A stretch of 64,000 bases of DNA from Rotaria sordida (GCA_905250125.1 CAJNOL010000827.1:36791-100790); one strand, 5' to 3'; positions 13,317 to 25,700 are shown, counted from the stretch's first letter. The notes: a model not told the origin generated them from the letters alone. A program made the numbers and translations.

Positions 13317-14197
13317 ATCAAATCAATACTAACTTATTCAAAATTGAAGATGGTGAAATTCTTCAGCAAATAAAATCAAGTGTTCCGATTAGAAAAATTC
13401 TTGGTTTTTTTATTTATTTTGAACATGCAAATATTACTTTATCAATGCTAAGAAGTCTTGATTTTTTTAAAATGTCTATCCGAAACAAATTTCAATTGAT
13501 TAATTATGAACGAGACAATTTAAGTTATTGCATGTCAATGGCACGATGGTTAGTCATAAAAGTCGTTTAGAATTTTTAGCAATGTGAAATTTTCTAGTCA
13601 TTGAAGTCTAACATTAGCTCATGAATATCTATTCTATTTTGGTTGAAATTATCTAGTAACTACTTTTTTTTTTATATACTTTAAATAGAATATTAGTCCT
13701 AAAATAGCATTCCTCATCATTTTTTTTGTACTTCTTTTATTGTTCAAAATGAATCAATGCATGAAACTCTCAGTTTGTTAGACAGAGAAAATCTGTTGTT
13801 TTTTTTTCTGAATACTCTTGTATTTCAATTTGCATGAATCTATTTGATTTACGTATCATCGTTGTTCTCTGTTTTTCTTTTCTATCAATAAAAATTAATT
13901 TTTGATTTTTCCATTCATAGTTCTTACTTGATAAGTACAATATGTATGAAGCAACGAGAGGAAAAAAAAGAGAGAAAAGGAAAATGAAGAAGTAGAGAAA
14001 AGAAAAACATACACATCAAAACTGAACACAGAATTTCAAAAAAACAAAAAGCGCAAGAGAAATTATACAAAAAGAAAACCGAATACTGCCGTATGCTAAA
14101 TTCAATTGCACGGGTATTAACCAATTATCACCACACAAAATAACCATACTTTTTATTTTTCTGACTAAATAAAGATGAGTAACCGACCAGCAGTTTC
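10937..14197. other. Intergenic, AT-rich
   Basis: I see no gene in this 3.3 kb. Poly-A and poly-T runs are frequent. The only structured sequence is the TG microsatellite at 13276-13312. Open frames here are short and lack any recognisable product; the one starting at 13271 begins in the microsatellite and shows no family features. Confidence 0.5.
13276..13312. repeat. (TG)n microsatellite, about 18 units
   Basis: Uninterrupted dinucleotide run directly visible in the sequence, in an intergenic AT-rich stretch. Confidence 0.97.
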
Positions 14198-14920
14198 TCA
14201 TATACCTTTTTCTTGCGTCCGTTCATATGTATCATCATCATCCGATGTCATTGTTCGAGCTGCATAAGCGGCTGCACGTTTTTTTTTCTTTTTTCTTATT
14301 CGACGATTATTTTCATTTTTTATTGATGATATTGATCCATTACCATTATGAGATGAATCAATATCATTTGGATTTGTTGAATTTGATGAATCATTAAGAT
14401 TTCCACTTCCATTATTTTCACATTCACGTAATTGTTCAAGTGTTATAATATTGTAATGTGAATCAAATACAGCTGGTGTTAAATCATTTGATGCTCGAAC
14501 AATACGTATTGCATGTACTTTATCACGTAATGGATTCATTGTTGAAGAATTTGATCTACGTGTACGACAACCAAAACAACTTGTTAATGATAACCATAAA
14601 CTCGATGTTTCATTTGAAGAAATTTTTGTATGTAATGAAAGATTATCATTATGATTTATTATTTGTTGATCAGTAATATGTCGATTAGTTTTTCCACTTA
14701 ATATCATATGATTACTAGTTCCACCACTATGATGTTGATAATGTCCGGAATTCGTCGTATTAACGTCCGATATTGGAAATTCATATTCCATTTTTTGTGA
14801 ATTTTCACCACGTATTAAACGAGCAACATTAGGTGATTGTCTACGAAATGATGAATGATTATTAAAACCGCCACCGATACCACCGACTTCGGACGATTGA
14901 GACGATTCGGCAGTGCCCAT
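14198..14920 (-). CDS. Ser/Asn-rich protein with N-myristoylation-type N-terminus
   Basis: Reading from ATG at 14918-14920 gives 240 residues beginning MGTAESSQSSE, which fits the Gly2/Ser6 N-myristoylation pattern; I infer membrane attachment. An upstream in-frame ATG exists, but a good splice acceptor (ttttatttgttcag) lies at about 14934, so the preceding DNA is probably a 5'-UTR intron. The middle contains a compact, less biased block (SLTSCFGCRTRRS and KVHAIRIVRASNDLTPAVFDSHYNIITLEQ, quoted here only in part), the only region that looks folded. The C-terminal part has a polybasic run (RRIRKKKKKR) followed by an acidic TSDDDDTYE. A GTATAT donor-like site just before the stop means the true C-terminus could lie in a further exon. 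Family not recognised. Confidence 0.6.
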   Translation of the reverse strand: MGTAESSQSSEVGGIGGGFNNHSSFRRQSPNVARLIRGENSQKMEYEFPISDVNTTNSGHYQHHSGGTSNHMILSGKTNRHITDQQIINHNDNLSLHTKISSNETSSLWLSLTSCFGCRTRRSNSSTMNPLRDKVHAIRIVRASNDLTPAVFDSHYNIITLEQLRECENNGSGNLNDSSNSTNPNDIDSSHNGNGSISSIKNENNRRIRKKKKKRAAAYAARTMTSDDDDTYERTQEKGI

Positions 14921-14933
14921 CTTGACATCCTGA

Positions 14934-15226
14934 ACAAATAAAAATAATAGCATTAAAAATTCTCCTTGAATATTATGAATAAATTAACAAAAGCAAATTG
15001 TCATTTACAAACATAAAAAAAAAACACTTGGCTTTTTTCTTTCTTTTTGCTTTTGATTTATTATTGTCCCCATTGACTAATTTAGATTTTCGAGCAAGAT
15101 CGATTTTTAATATTATAGATTAAATATCAAAAAAAAAATTCTATCGGAAACTAATCGGATAAGAAATATTGATTATATATTTGCTTACGTGATCATTTAA
15201 CAACGATTAATATTTTTAATGAATAC

Positions 15227-15259
<33 letters not shown>

Positions 15260-17448
15260 GGTAACAGAAATTCTATGGCAATTATATAGCAAGTAAAAAA
15301 AAAAAGAGACGATCGTTTCTTACGCCGCCTTATTTCACTTAAGCAGATTCCCATCGGGGTAAAACATTATTGCTAGTAAACTATCGAGATTCTTCTTTTT
15401 CTTTTCTCATTCTTCTCCACCTTTTTTCTTTGCGGCTCAAACACCCTGACTGCATACATGCAAACACACATATGCGAGATTCATCATGCTAGAATAAGAT
15501 CAGAGAGAAAAATAGGAACGCCAGAATAAACATCCGAACTGCACGCGAGAGAAACATAGTTCATCACAATATTACATAGTAAAAGAAAGAAAACTAGAAG
15601 GAAACTTACATGCATCCGTTTATATATTTTTCTATATAATATTCAGTTTTTCTGATTACAATTATTCATTTTTATGGTGTCTAGTCGATATTATCAATGC
15701 CTTTCTATATTAGTAAGATATCTCCAGCCGTATTGGTTGAGAGGCAAATCGATATTAAAACATATATTTTTCGGTGCTATTTAGATAAAATATGATGTTA
15801 TTGCCTAACAAGAAAAAAAGACTCATCAAGGATTAATCAATACATCTTTTTCTTGTTGTTGCTATTTCAATAACTAGCACACATCATCTTGCCCCAATCT
15901 ATTTATCGATCAAGTACTACTAATTGGAATGTGTGATAGTTCAATATAACTATATATTCTCATTATTGAGAAGGGAGCATCTTCTGTTTGATCAATAGCG
16001 ATTATGTCTGATTTACATGTATAAGTGTTGAAGGAAAGAAAACATCATAGAAATCATGCGAATTATCGTTTTTCTATTGAGCTTGAATTGAAGAATAATA
16101 GAAATCATCTATCAAAATTGATACAAATGTCTATATGAATAAAAGACATCATTCTTTCACAAGTTCATAAAACATCCGATTACCAAATCATCTGTTTAAA
16201 TCATACAAATATTATTTTCCTGTCTCATATATTAAACAGTTTTTTCTTGTGTTTCTTCCTAACATACTAAATAAGAATATTATTTTCTCATTTATTATAG
16301 TTAATGTATAAAACCGGCAGCAATATAGATGAATTTTGATATGTATATCAGAAAAAGAAAAATTTGTCTACTTACTTTGGATAAGGGACAAATAAAGAAA
16401 AAAAAAGCTTCTTGTTTATCGTTCTATCTAACCAAGCAATTTTATGTGTGTGTGTGTGTGACGTGTCGTTGAGCTACTCGCGTCGATGGATCACGAAACG
16501 ACGATGATGAGCGGAATGCACCAAACACAATTATGAGACGGACGAAGAAGAGAAGAAAAAGGGCAGTTGTCTCGTTCTTTTCATCTTGATCATTTTGCTG
16601 ATGCTACAACTTTTGTTATGCGTTGATGATCTCTGGTCTGTATTGTATGAGTAAGCAGCACTATGCTCAATAATAGTAGTAACAGTAGTAATAGCAAGTT
16701 TTTTTTTTCTCTCTCTTTATAGGACTATACGACTAGTCATTGAATGAGTGAGCCGACGGGCGAGATGTCATGTGCATGTTGTTTCTCTCGCTCTCTCGGT
16801 TTTCAATACAAAATAAAAAGAGAAAAAAAAAAGAATAATAATAAGGCGATATTCTTTTCTCGTTCTTTTTTTTTCTAGTTTTTTCCTTTTGTTTGTAACA
16901 ACGGCGCACTAAAGCTAATTGGACCAATGCTGTTATTGTAGTTCGTTTAATATTGATGATCGCTCTGCCTTATAAAGTATGTGATGACGTACTAACAATA
17001 CTACCAACGCTTGTTGTCGTCTCGAGACAGATTGATTGATTGATTATTTCAGTTTTAATATTAATTCTTGAACATGAATATGAAGTGTTCAGTCAATATA
17101 CTTATCTTTAAAAATATATCAATTACATATATTAAACAAAATTCTATATATTTATATATATGTGAACAACAGATCAACTTATAAATGAATAAGAAAAAAG
17201 ATTAATAATGATAGAATTTTTTCTTCTATGAATAAAATCATTCAACTAGAAATAGAATATAACTGTATTTAAAAATTTTTCTTATTTAATATGTATTCTA
17301 GAGATATTCTCCTGATGAGGGCACCACTTTACTGTCATAATTTGTCTTTTGCTATGAAAGGTTGTTACGTTGTTATTTTATGATAGAAGAAAAAAGCAAA
17401 TATTGTTTATCAAGTAATGATAAACATACTTATCATTAACTAAGAATT
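14934..17448. other. Intergenic or 5' region, microsatellites only
   Basis: No gene found. A (TA)n tract lies at about 15226-15259, a short (TG)n run at about 16446-16460, and a pyrimidine-rich patch near 16700. 15300-15560 and 16460-16620 are less AT-rich than the rest and could be promoter or 5'-UTR exons of the myristoyl-type gene on the minus strand, but I found no supporting motif. Confidence 0.4.
15226..15259. repeat. (TA)n microsatellite
   Basis: Alternating TA run with a single interruption (gtat), directly visible. Confidence 0.9.
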
Positions 17449-18144
17449 ATGGCAGATAATATGGATAATATTAAAGATGCTCCAGCTCCATGGACTTTGA
17501 ATGGTCAAGTAGCTTATCTATTTGTTCATGGATCACGATCAATTCAAGAAGAATTTAATGAAAATCCTGATCCTATTCGAAGTCCATTTCGTGGTGGTAT
17601 GGGTGGAATGGCGCTTATACGTTATACTAATTCACCAGTAGGTCCTTATGATGAATTATTATTTATTCCTGGTTCTTATCAATTTGGTAATACGACATAT
17701 TATCGTATTTCACAAATTTATGTCTCATCTATGGATTCAGTAATTAATGGACGACGTAATTGGAGTGTACCAAAAAAATTAGCTCGATTTTGTTGGAATG
17801 ATAATAATACTTATGTAAAAATTTTTTTGCCTGAAAATAATGAACCTTTTTGTACAATTGGAGTTCGACCACGGCTTTATTGTTTTCCCATGAGTAGTAT
17901 AATAATACCATCAAGTTTTCGAACACTTCTACAATCACCTCTTGATGAACAAAATGATAAAAATATCTATTTAAAAATAACACCATCATGTAGTGGATGG
18001 TTTCGACCACTTGTTGAATTAATTGAATTTCATACTGATGGAAAAGAAATTCCATCAGATAAACAATTATCTATGTATACATATGGTGTTGGTTATGAAG
18101 CATTTACACTTATATTTCCTAAAGCTGAAGAAGTTTTATATTAA
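17449..18144 (+). CDS. Acetoacetate-decarboxylase-like protein, intronless
   Basis: A single uninterrupted 231-residue frame. The family call rests on the acetoacetate decarboxylase (ADC) fold signature: GPYDELLFIPG at residues 65-75 (the substrate-side strand of ADC-like proteins), the Ser/Met-rich IYVSSMDSVINGRRNW stretch, and VPKKLARF at 107-114. The Lys pair (K109, K110) occupies the place of the Schiff-base lysine and its neighbour in bacterial ADC. Length fits the superfamily (about 240-270). Whether it decarboxylates acetoacetate or acts on another beta-keto acid cannot be told. No signal peptide, so cytosolic. There is no intron although its neighbours have several; together with the largely microbial and fungal distribution of this family this suggests horizontal acquisition (inference). 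A poly(A) signal AATAAA lies 12 bases after the stop (18156-18161). Confidence 0.82.
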   Translation: MADNMDNIKDAPAPWTLNGQVAYLFVHGSRSIQEEFNENPDPIRSPFRGGMGGMALIRYTNSPVGPYDELLFIPGSYQFGNTTYYRISQIYVSSMDSVINGRRNWSVPKKLARFCWNDNNTYVKIFLPENNEPFCTIGVRPRLYCFPMSSIIIPSSFRTLLQSPLDEQNDKNIYLKITPSCSGWFRPLVELIEFHTDGKEIPSDKQLSMYTYGVGYEAFTLIFPKAEEVLY

Positions 18145-18155
18145 ATTTTTTGATT

Positions 18156-18161
18156 AATAAA
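18156..18161 (+). terminator. Polyadenylation signal AATAAA
   Basis: Canonical hexamer just downstream of the ADC-like stop codon. Confidence 0.6.
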
Positions 18162-20043
18162 ATACGATAGAGCGTGATGTATAAGATAGAGACTTGAAAT
18201 GACATTAAGAAAAGGCGATAATAAAGCTAACATAATAAAAAAAAAAATGATGGAATCGGAAGAGTGAGTTCGCCTGTCGGTTCAAGTAGCAAAGGCAAAG
18301 AGAAAAAAAATAATTAAATCTCATCAAGACACATGATAAAAGCTACTTACTTGTTGTCTATTATTTGATTCACGATTTTTCAGCATTTCAATTAATATAT
18401 AAGACTCTCGTTGTTACATTGTTATTTAATTGATAATTTTTATTGTATTAATTAAATAAGACAATTTTATCAATATGCAGACTTTTGCATTGTAGGACAA
18501 AAGCAAAAAAGATCGTGCTTTTCAGTTTGTTTTTTTCTTTACTATGAACATACTTTTTTTTTGAAGAAATGAATATAGGATGCGTGTGTAACAATCGATT
18601 GAATGTAGAAAACAGTATCTGATGAACCTCAGGGAATTTACTAAGTAATATAGCTAGTAAGGCCGATGGAATCGATTAACTATTTGGAACCCTTAATGAA
18701 ATTTCCCTAGATACATGAGTGACGTTCATAGATAATCAATTAACATCATCACTAATTCTTCACTCTCGATATTTTAGAGGACCTTCTTAATGGGTTGTTT
18801 CATAGTAATTATATGTTTTCTTCAATGGAAATGACTAAAAAATGTAACACATCAAGAAGAAGTTTAATAGAAATATTCTATTATCAAATGAATCAATTAG
18901 AAAAAAAAACAAAAAGGATTTTCAATTTTCATTGATCAGATAAATTCAAGCTTCAATATGAATAAGATCAATATATTATAAACTCAAGGTTAAGTTTTTA
19001 CAAATATTATAATATCTTCTCAATAAATAAATCATCATAAACAATTATCGTTATAATTGATGCAGAATAATTATGTAATAGAGATGAAACTATTCAATTG
19101 GAAACAAGAGATTACAAAGAGCATACGCTCCGTTTTTTTTTTGCATTCGTAATCTCTCATATATATCTATTTAAGTCAATTATTATCATAGACATGATTA
19201 ATATGATAAGTATTTGTTTCTTTCATGAACAGAACAATATAGTAATTTATTATCTAATAATTTCATTTTTTCTATGTATCAGCAAACATTTGATTAGTTA
19301 CCAATAGTCTTCTTTACACTGCATGAATTCATCGCTATTGTCAATAGTATAGAATCAATAAAGAGCGAATGCTTGTTCTTTGTTTATTTTCTTGAACAAA
19401 AAAAAAAATTATTAACAACATATGTTTTATGATACATCAAACACACAGTAACGTTTGAATAGTAGACTATTATAAACGACGTCATAAAGTAGGGGAGTAA
19501 AGTTTAGCACATTTTTAATATTTAGTCAAATTTTTTCTTATTCAATAATAGCTTAAAGCTTTTTTTATATACCATTGAGTGCAGAATTTCATGGAACATA
19601 TTTTGATAAACATAATTTTTGAAGAATCATCACCTTTTAAATTAAAATATTAGTTTAATATAAACTTTTAATAATTAAAACTTAGAACAAAACTGTGAAA
19701 AATATTATTTCAAAATGAATTATCTCAGTAGGATCCACATCTATTTATACGAGCATCATTATAGACTTTCCAAAATTTGGAATGGGAAAAAAGGTATAGA
19801 AAATGACTGGGCATTGTCACTCAAATTACTTCTGAGACTCGAGAAGTTAAAACATTTGGATGGATCACTGTATTGAGAAGGAGAAAATCTTGTTTGAAAT
19901 TACAATTGTTGGTCTTCAAAACGCGCTCATTTTCCAAAAAGAAAGCTTTGTCTTATATTTGAAATTTTTAAATATAATCAAAGACTATGTCTATTAAAAA
20001 TATTTTGAAAATCTCACTTGCGAGAAAGCGTTTTGGAAAACAC
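18162..20043. other. Intergenic, AT-rich
   Basis: Nothing assignable. Short open frames (for example 19098-19307) are hydrophobic AT-driven frames without family features. Confidence 0.45.
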
Positions 20044-21283
20044 CAATTTTGTCGAGTGTAAAAAATGTCGATCGCAAATTTATCGATAAAATTTGTCGAA
20101 TTCGACAAATTCTATTAAAAAATGTCGGTTATTGTATTGTCAAGCTTCTTTTCGATGAATTTCAAATTCAATTATACTCACCTAAAATCTGACTTGAAAT
20201 CAACTTGAAATCAAGTTAAAATCATGTTGAAATCAAGTTGGAATCAAATTGAAATTAACCCTTTAGCCCCCAATGGGTCATATATGACCCATTTGTAGAA
20301 CGATCGCAGAAGGTAAAGGAAGCATGAGACTGAAAAAATTCCAAAACATTATTTGTAAGGAACTTCATAAGCTGTCGATTGGTAAAAAAAGTATTTTTTT
20401 TCATTGTTCTGCCTTCGAGATATGTGACTTACAAAATCGATAATTTTGAAAAAAATGCAAAAATTCGAAACTTTTTAAATAAAATGTTCTCTACTTGCAG
20501 TCGATAGAGATCGTTTAGAACTTCTGTTTGATATTAACCGATGAAGATATCCACTGCTGAATTAGATGTGTTTCGAAAGCTTCATGATAACTTCGCGAAT
20601 TATACATACTAAGGAACACAATCGATCATGTAGCCACTGTTAGACGGATGAAGAGTAATCAAGAACAAAGTTAATATATGCGTTATAAACCTCAACTCAT
20701 GAGAAGTCGAAATAGTATTTATGATGAATTAAATTCCTTCAGACGTTACAAAATGGCTCAGAGTAGAATAGGCTTAAATTTGACAATAGGTGTAAAAAAA
20801 AGCATGCAATCTTTGATGTTAATTTTTGTCGGTTCACTCGTTGCGTTTTTCCTATCATTTCAACAGTATGAGATAGATGCTGCCTCTGTCCAGTCAATAA
20901 TGTGGTCAAAGAAAAAAAAATTAAGTCTTATAATGTCATTCAATTCTCATTTTCGACCATATGATTTTTACATCAATCAAACCGCCCCATTACAGGAATA
21001 GGACATTCGGTAAATCAGGCTACATCATTGGCATATTCGACAGGCTAATACTCTATTTATAAAGTTATGTTATCAGTGGTTCTTCTGGAACCGCTATAGG
21101 GGTAAAGGATTAGCTTGATTTCAACTTAATTTCAAGTTGATTTCAAGTCAGATTTCAGGTGATTATAATTGAATTTAAAATTCATCGAAAGAAAGCTTGA
21201 CAATACAATAATCGACATTTTTTAATAAAATTTGTCGAGTTCGATAAATTTGCGATCGACATTTTTTGTATTCGACAAAATTG
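20044..21283. mobile_element. Palindromic MITE (arms about 200 bp) split by a TTAA element
   Basis: 20044-20254 and 21114-21283 are inverted copies. Both arms, read inward, contain caattttgtcga, aaaaaatgtcgatcgcaaat, taaaaaatgtcg, attgtattgtcaagct and then a string of aaatcaacttg/aaatcaagtt words. The two arms would have met near the TTAA at 20255, where a piggyBac-type element is inserted, so the original element was a near-perfect palindrome of roughly 390 bp. Target duplications were not resolved. The arms carry no coding capacity. Confidence 0.8.
20255..21113 (+). mobile_element. Non-autonomous piggyBac-type element, copy 1
   Basis: It starts TTAACCCTTTAGCCCCCAA at 20255 and ends, in inverted orientation, with a tcctttacccctatag block whose terminal TTAA has decayed to TTAG (21110-21113). 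TTAA flanks and CCCTTT-type ends are the signature of the piggyBac superfamily. Next to the left end is a perfect 22-base palindrome (aatgggtcatatatgaccca plus tt). The length, 859 bp including the flanking tetranucleotides, is the same as copy 2 at the end of the window. A frame at 20678-21001 shares MxYKxQLMxSRNSxYxEL with copy 2; it may be a remnant of the C-terminal part of a piggyBac transposase, but that is weak and no catalytic Asp is visible. Inserted in the centre of a palindromic MITE. Confidence 0.78.
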
Positions 21284-22395
21284 TAGTCACTCAGCGTTTT
21301 TTCCAACTGATCAATCATTTTTTTATCGAAAGCTACTAGATTACCAGTTATCGATCATGCTGATTCTGAATATGACCATGAGAAATCCTTGTAGGTCCCC
21401 ATCTGCTGGTTTTCTAGATTAACAAATGTTTTGCCTAAATCGTTTTGGATCTACTCACATTATAGAGCATATTGATTTGTCTATAGACAATAATCTTTTG
21501 TTTATTTTCTGAACAAGAAAAGATTTTAAACAGAAAAAGTTACTGATTCCAAGACAATTTGTTACGTTCGATAATCTGGACGGAACAAAAATAATTTCTG
21601 GCGAAAAGTTTATTCTTCTGGAAAATCGGCATATAAAGACCTAATGGAAATATTTTATAGTCATATTCGGAATGAATATAATCGATAACTTATAATTCCC
21701 TAGCTTTTGTTGTGAAAGCGATTGATCAGTTGACAATATTCCCTCGTCAGACAATTCATTTTGAAAAAATATTTCCCATAGGTTTGTTCAGTTTTTCATA
21801 AATTTCAATTATTAATAATTAATATGAAAAGTAATGATTTTTCAAAAATGCTATTTATGAAAATCTAGACGGTGAAACTTTACAATGAATGATATATAAA
21901 AAAAAAAACCTTTAATTTATTGTTGAATAACGAACAATTTGACTCAATATTAAAAATGTATTCAGCTTTTTCTCCGTCGGAGAAAATTTTTTATAGCGTA
22001 AGAGGTAAAAAGAACCATTCGTTTCTCAGTTTTGCAGATTTCTTTAAGAGCTTTTGAAATCACTATTTGATTATCTTCAGCAAATTGTACTTGAGAGCGA
22101 GTATTAAAAATAAAAATTGTGCTGAATTTTTTTTGCTCTACTTCATATTACAAGCTTTATTTTCTTCATTATATATTTGAACTAATGCATAATTTATTAT
22201 TTAATATCATTCAAATAGTGTTCCTGGTTTCTTTTTTATTAAAATTCACAGATTGCATGTTCATTGACTAAGGGCGACATCATGAGATGTCTGATGATAT
22301 TAGATAAATCAAGTTAGTCTTACTAACATAGGACGAATAAAACCAATAATAGTATAGAATAAACTTTTTTCTGTTATTAACATATTATTTCAAAG
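21284..22395. other. Intergenic, upstream of the costars gene
   Basis: No gene or repeat recognised. AT-rich with a poly-A run at about 21899. It contains the presumptive promoter of the plus-strand gene that follows, without a clear TATA element. Confidence 0.4.
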
Positions 22396-22662
22396 ATGGC
22401 TAATACAGCTCAAGTCGAACATGAAATATCATTATTAGTTAATTTTATTCGTTCAATTGGTAAACAAAATTCTTCAACTGGTAAATATGAAACAACATTT
22501 GGTGATTTATTTCGTAATGATGAAGTTCAAAATACATTTGAAAGTTTAGCTGGAACATTAAAAGCTGCTAAACGTCGTAAAGTAATTAGTTATTCATCAG
22601 AATTACTTTTACAAGGTGCTCATGATAAAGAATTAATTACATTAGAAAAAAATGATAATTAA
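22396..22662 (+). CDS. ABRACL: Costars family protein (ABRACL-like)
   Basis: An 88-residue single-exon frame that is essentially one costars domain. The diagnostic block TLKAAKRRKVISYSSELLLQ followed by GAHD (residues 54-77) is nearly identical to the corresponding part of animal ABRACL, and EISLLVNFIRSIG (10-22) and FGDLFRNDEVQNTFESLAG (35-53) match the preceding helices. Usual family length is about 80-85, so it is complete. Costars proteins bind actin-regulatory partners and affect cell motility; this is family knowledge, not visible here. The 3' end is convergent with DHX33: the two stop codons are only about 108 bp apart, and AATAAA for this gene lies at 22721-22726, so the two 3'-UTRs probably overlap. 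Confidence 0.94.
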   Translation: MANTAQVEHEISLLVNFIRSIGKQNSSTGKYETTFGDLFRNDEVQNTFESLAGTLKAAKRRKVISYSSELLLQGAHDKELITLEKNDN

Positions 22663-22720
22663 AAACAAAAAAAAAGAGATTTCTTTTTTTCTTTTTCTAA
22701 TCTTTTTATTGTCTTTAATT

Positions 22721-22726
22721 AATAAA
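22721..22726 (+). terminator. Polyadenylation signal AATAAA
   Basis: Canonical hexamer 58 bases after the ABRACL-like stop, inside the 108-bp gap before the convergent DHX33 stop. Confidence 0.6.
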
Positions 22727-22769
22727 CAAATCACAAATCCATCACCGATTTGTATAAGAACAAAAAAAA

Positions 22770-25700
22770 CTACTTAGACGAAAGACGTGTTTTAAAATAA
22801 TCCGGATTACTTTCTAGGAGCCATTCCGGTTCAACTACTGTTATATCTCTAAAATATAAATATTCATAATTTAATAAAAAAATAAATAGAAAAAACAAAA
22901 GAAAATTTTTTTACCGAATAAATCGTTTAGTGGTTTGAATTAATTCAGTAAAAACAACTAATGAAGGTTTAGCACCAAATAATACTGAACTTGGATGAAT
23001 TTTAACAATATGACGATCATTTATCTAAATAAAATAATAATTCATTAACTTATGTTTGTTTTTCTTTGCCACTTTTTCATTTTATTCAAACTTACTGTTC
23101 GATAATCATTTTCTTTAAAATATTCAGCTACATTCATAAATAAACCATAAGCAAGTGCTTGCCTAAATAAAAAGAAATTATAATTCTAATATATTAGTGA
23201 TGTGACTTTGTAAAATTAAGACACGTGTATCTCGAGATAATGAACTTTTCTAGAACTAATTTCTATATGTTAAGTTTTTTTGGAGTTAGATTTTACTGAA
23301 AATTCCACCAGAGATGTGGTTCATTTCGTATAGTCTAGCCTGAAGTTTTCGGATATTTTCTCATATAGTGCAAGATATATTCGTTAATTACTTTTTAATT
23401 AATAATCATCTGAAAGAGCCAACATTTTAACATATGGCTATATTAAAAAAACTTATTCAGAAAAATAATCCTTGTAAAGAATTAAAATAGAATAAAAGGT
23501 AAATATGTCTCGGTTTTGTCTGAAATGGTCCATATAGACATAAAAAAATAAAATTTTTCTTTTACCTAACAAGACTATATTTAGTTCCACAAGATTTAAT
23601 ATTTAATTGTAATTCAATACAAATACGTCTTAATTGTTTTCGTATTGCACATGCACGTAATAAATTACGTCGATTGATTTTATTTATTTGACACCATTCC
23701 TATTCATTAAAATTTTTTTTTTATTCATGAAAAAGAACGTGAAAATAAACTATTTACTTTTGTTTTTTTATTAGCAATAAAAGTTTTATAAACATTTAAT
23801 AATGTTAAATGATCACCTTCATTCATTGTAAATTTTTGTCTTTGCATCTTCATTTTTTCATTTATATTTGATGATGTAAGAAATATTGTATCAACACTCA
23901 TAATACTAACTAATTTAAGCATTTCTTCTAAACAACCAAGATCAGATGAAGCTAATAAACAACGCGAAAGTCTAGACAAAATAAAAATGTTATATGAACA
24001 TAATGTTTCCTTTTTTTTTTAAAAGCTATTTCAATCTAACTTCGGATCAAGCGGAAAACAAGCCATTTTTCGTCCATCATCTGTTAATTCATATGTATTA
24101 TCATTGGATGCTTTTATTGCACGAAGATAAGTCAATTCACGTAAAGCAGCTGTTATAGATTTTTCATCTGGTTTAGAAAGAAAATCAAATGTTGAGATAT
24201 TTGTTATTCCCATGGCTAAAATTTGCAATCCAGCAGTTGCTAAATTACATCGAAGTAATTCAGGAATAGGTGTTGATGGTAATTGGTCAAATTCTTCTTC
24301 TAAAAACAAATAACAAAGTAAAATTCGAATTCCAACTGAAGAATATTGATTAACTGCCGTTATTCATTAAGAAAGTCAATTAAACAATTCACTTTTTTGC
24401 ATAATTTTAAATGAATTTCGTGTAGACGTGAGCGAAACCAGTCGTTCGTGATCGCGATTCCAGCAAAACGATGACCGCCTTGCTCATATCTATCTACAAC
24501 ACATGAGTTATGGCAATATGACATTCAACATATGTTTTATACGACCAAAAAAGATGTCACTTCCAACGAAAAGTATTAGTCCTTGGTCTCAGTCTCGGCA
24601 GAACCGGGACTAGGAAACTTAGAGCACATCGGATACGACCCGCGTCCGAATCTGGAATTTTTCTGTTGGATTCGTCGAGAACCCTTACGGCGAACGCTAC
24701 TCGAAAAGTACGAGCTAATTACATTGTCAAGATCGTCCTTATTTAATTAATTTTTCATATAGTATCGTAATGAAATAATAGTTCAATAAAACTACCTACT
24801 TCATTACTTTCGATAGATTCTCTCTTTCTCTCTAATCATATTCGATAAACTTTCATCATAGTGACAAGAAAATCTTTTATGTGAATTTGTTTTTGTTTTT
24901 AATCGTTCTAACCTGTATACATGCGATAACATGTTCCTGGACATTCACGTCCAGCACGTCCAGCACGTTGCCATGCTTGTGCTTGTGAAATTTTTTGTAC
25001 TTGTAATAGTTCTAAACCAGTTTGTGGATTAAAAGTTTTCGTTTTAACATGACCACAATCAATCACATGACGAATACCCGGAATTGTAATTGATGTTTCA
25101 CCAATATTTGTTGAAACTATTACTTTACGAATATCTAAATAAATTCTGTTATTTAATAATTTATAAACAGCTTGTGTAAAATATTAAAAAATAAAGAATA
25201 GGAATTTTAACGTTTCTATTTTCTTATATTAGTGATTTCAGGATTTAATTGATTAAAAACAAAACAATTTATTCGAAGTTTTTATTTCAAAATACACTGA
25301 TGAAAAGAAACAGTAATACTCATGTTTACAATTTAGGATAAAATATGCGTAAATAGACGAAAATCAAAAATTTAAAACTCAAATTAAAAATATTAAATTC
25401 AACATGTATTGTTAAGTCATATTGAAAAAGTATGTGAGATATAATTAGTACTGACGAATGTACTAGAATAAATTGTACTAAATTTTGATGCCCTTTTCTC
25501 CTACTTACTAAGTATAAGAAGTTTTCTTTATATGATAAAAAATATAGAATTTCGAGCTGTACAACACTGTTAACTTTGTTTTTCAAACAAGTTTAAGCTT
25601 GTCGACGCCAAATTTAAAAGATTCACGTTTACTCAGTCATTTCATTGCAAGTTTCTCTTCTCTACTGACGCTTATTGATTTGTGTAAAACGATCTTTTCA

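Noticed and set aside
13271-13570. 99-codon frame starting in a VCVCVC run
   Set aside because: The beginning is translated (TG)n microsatellite; the rest has no recognisable features.
20678-21001. 107-codon frame as a host gene
   Set aside because: It lies wholly inside the TTAA element and recurs in copy 2, so it belongs to the transposon.
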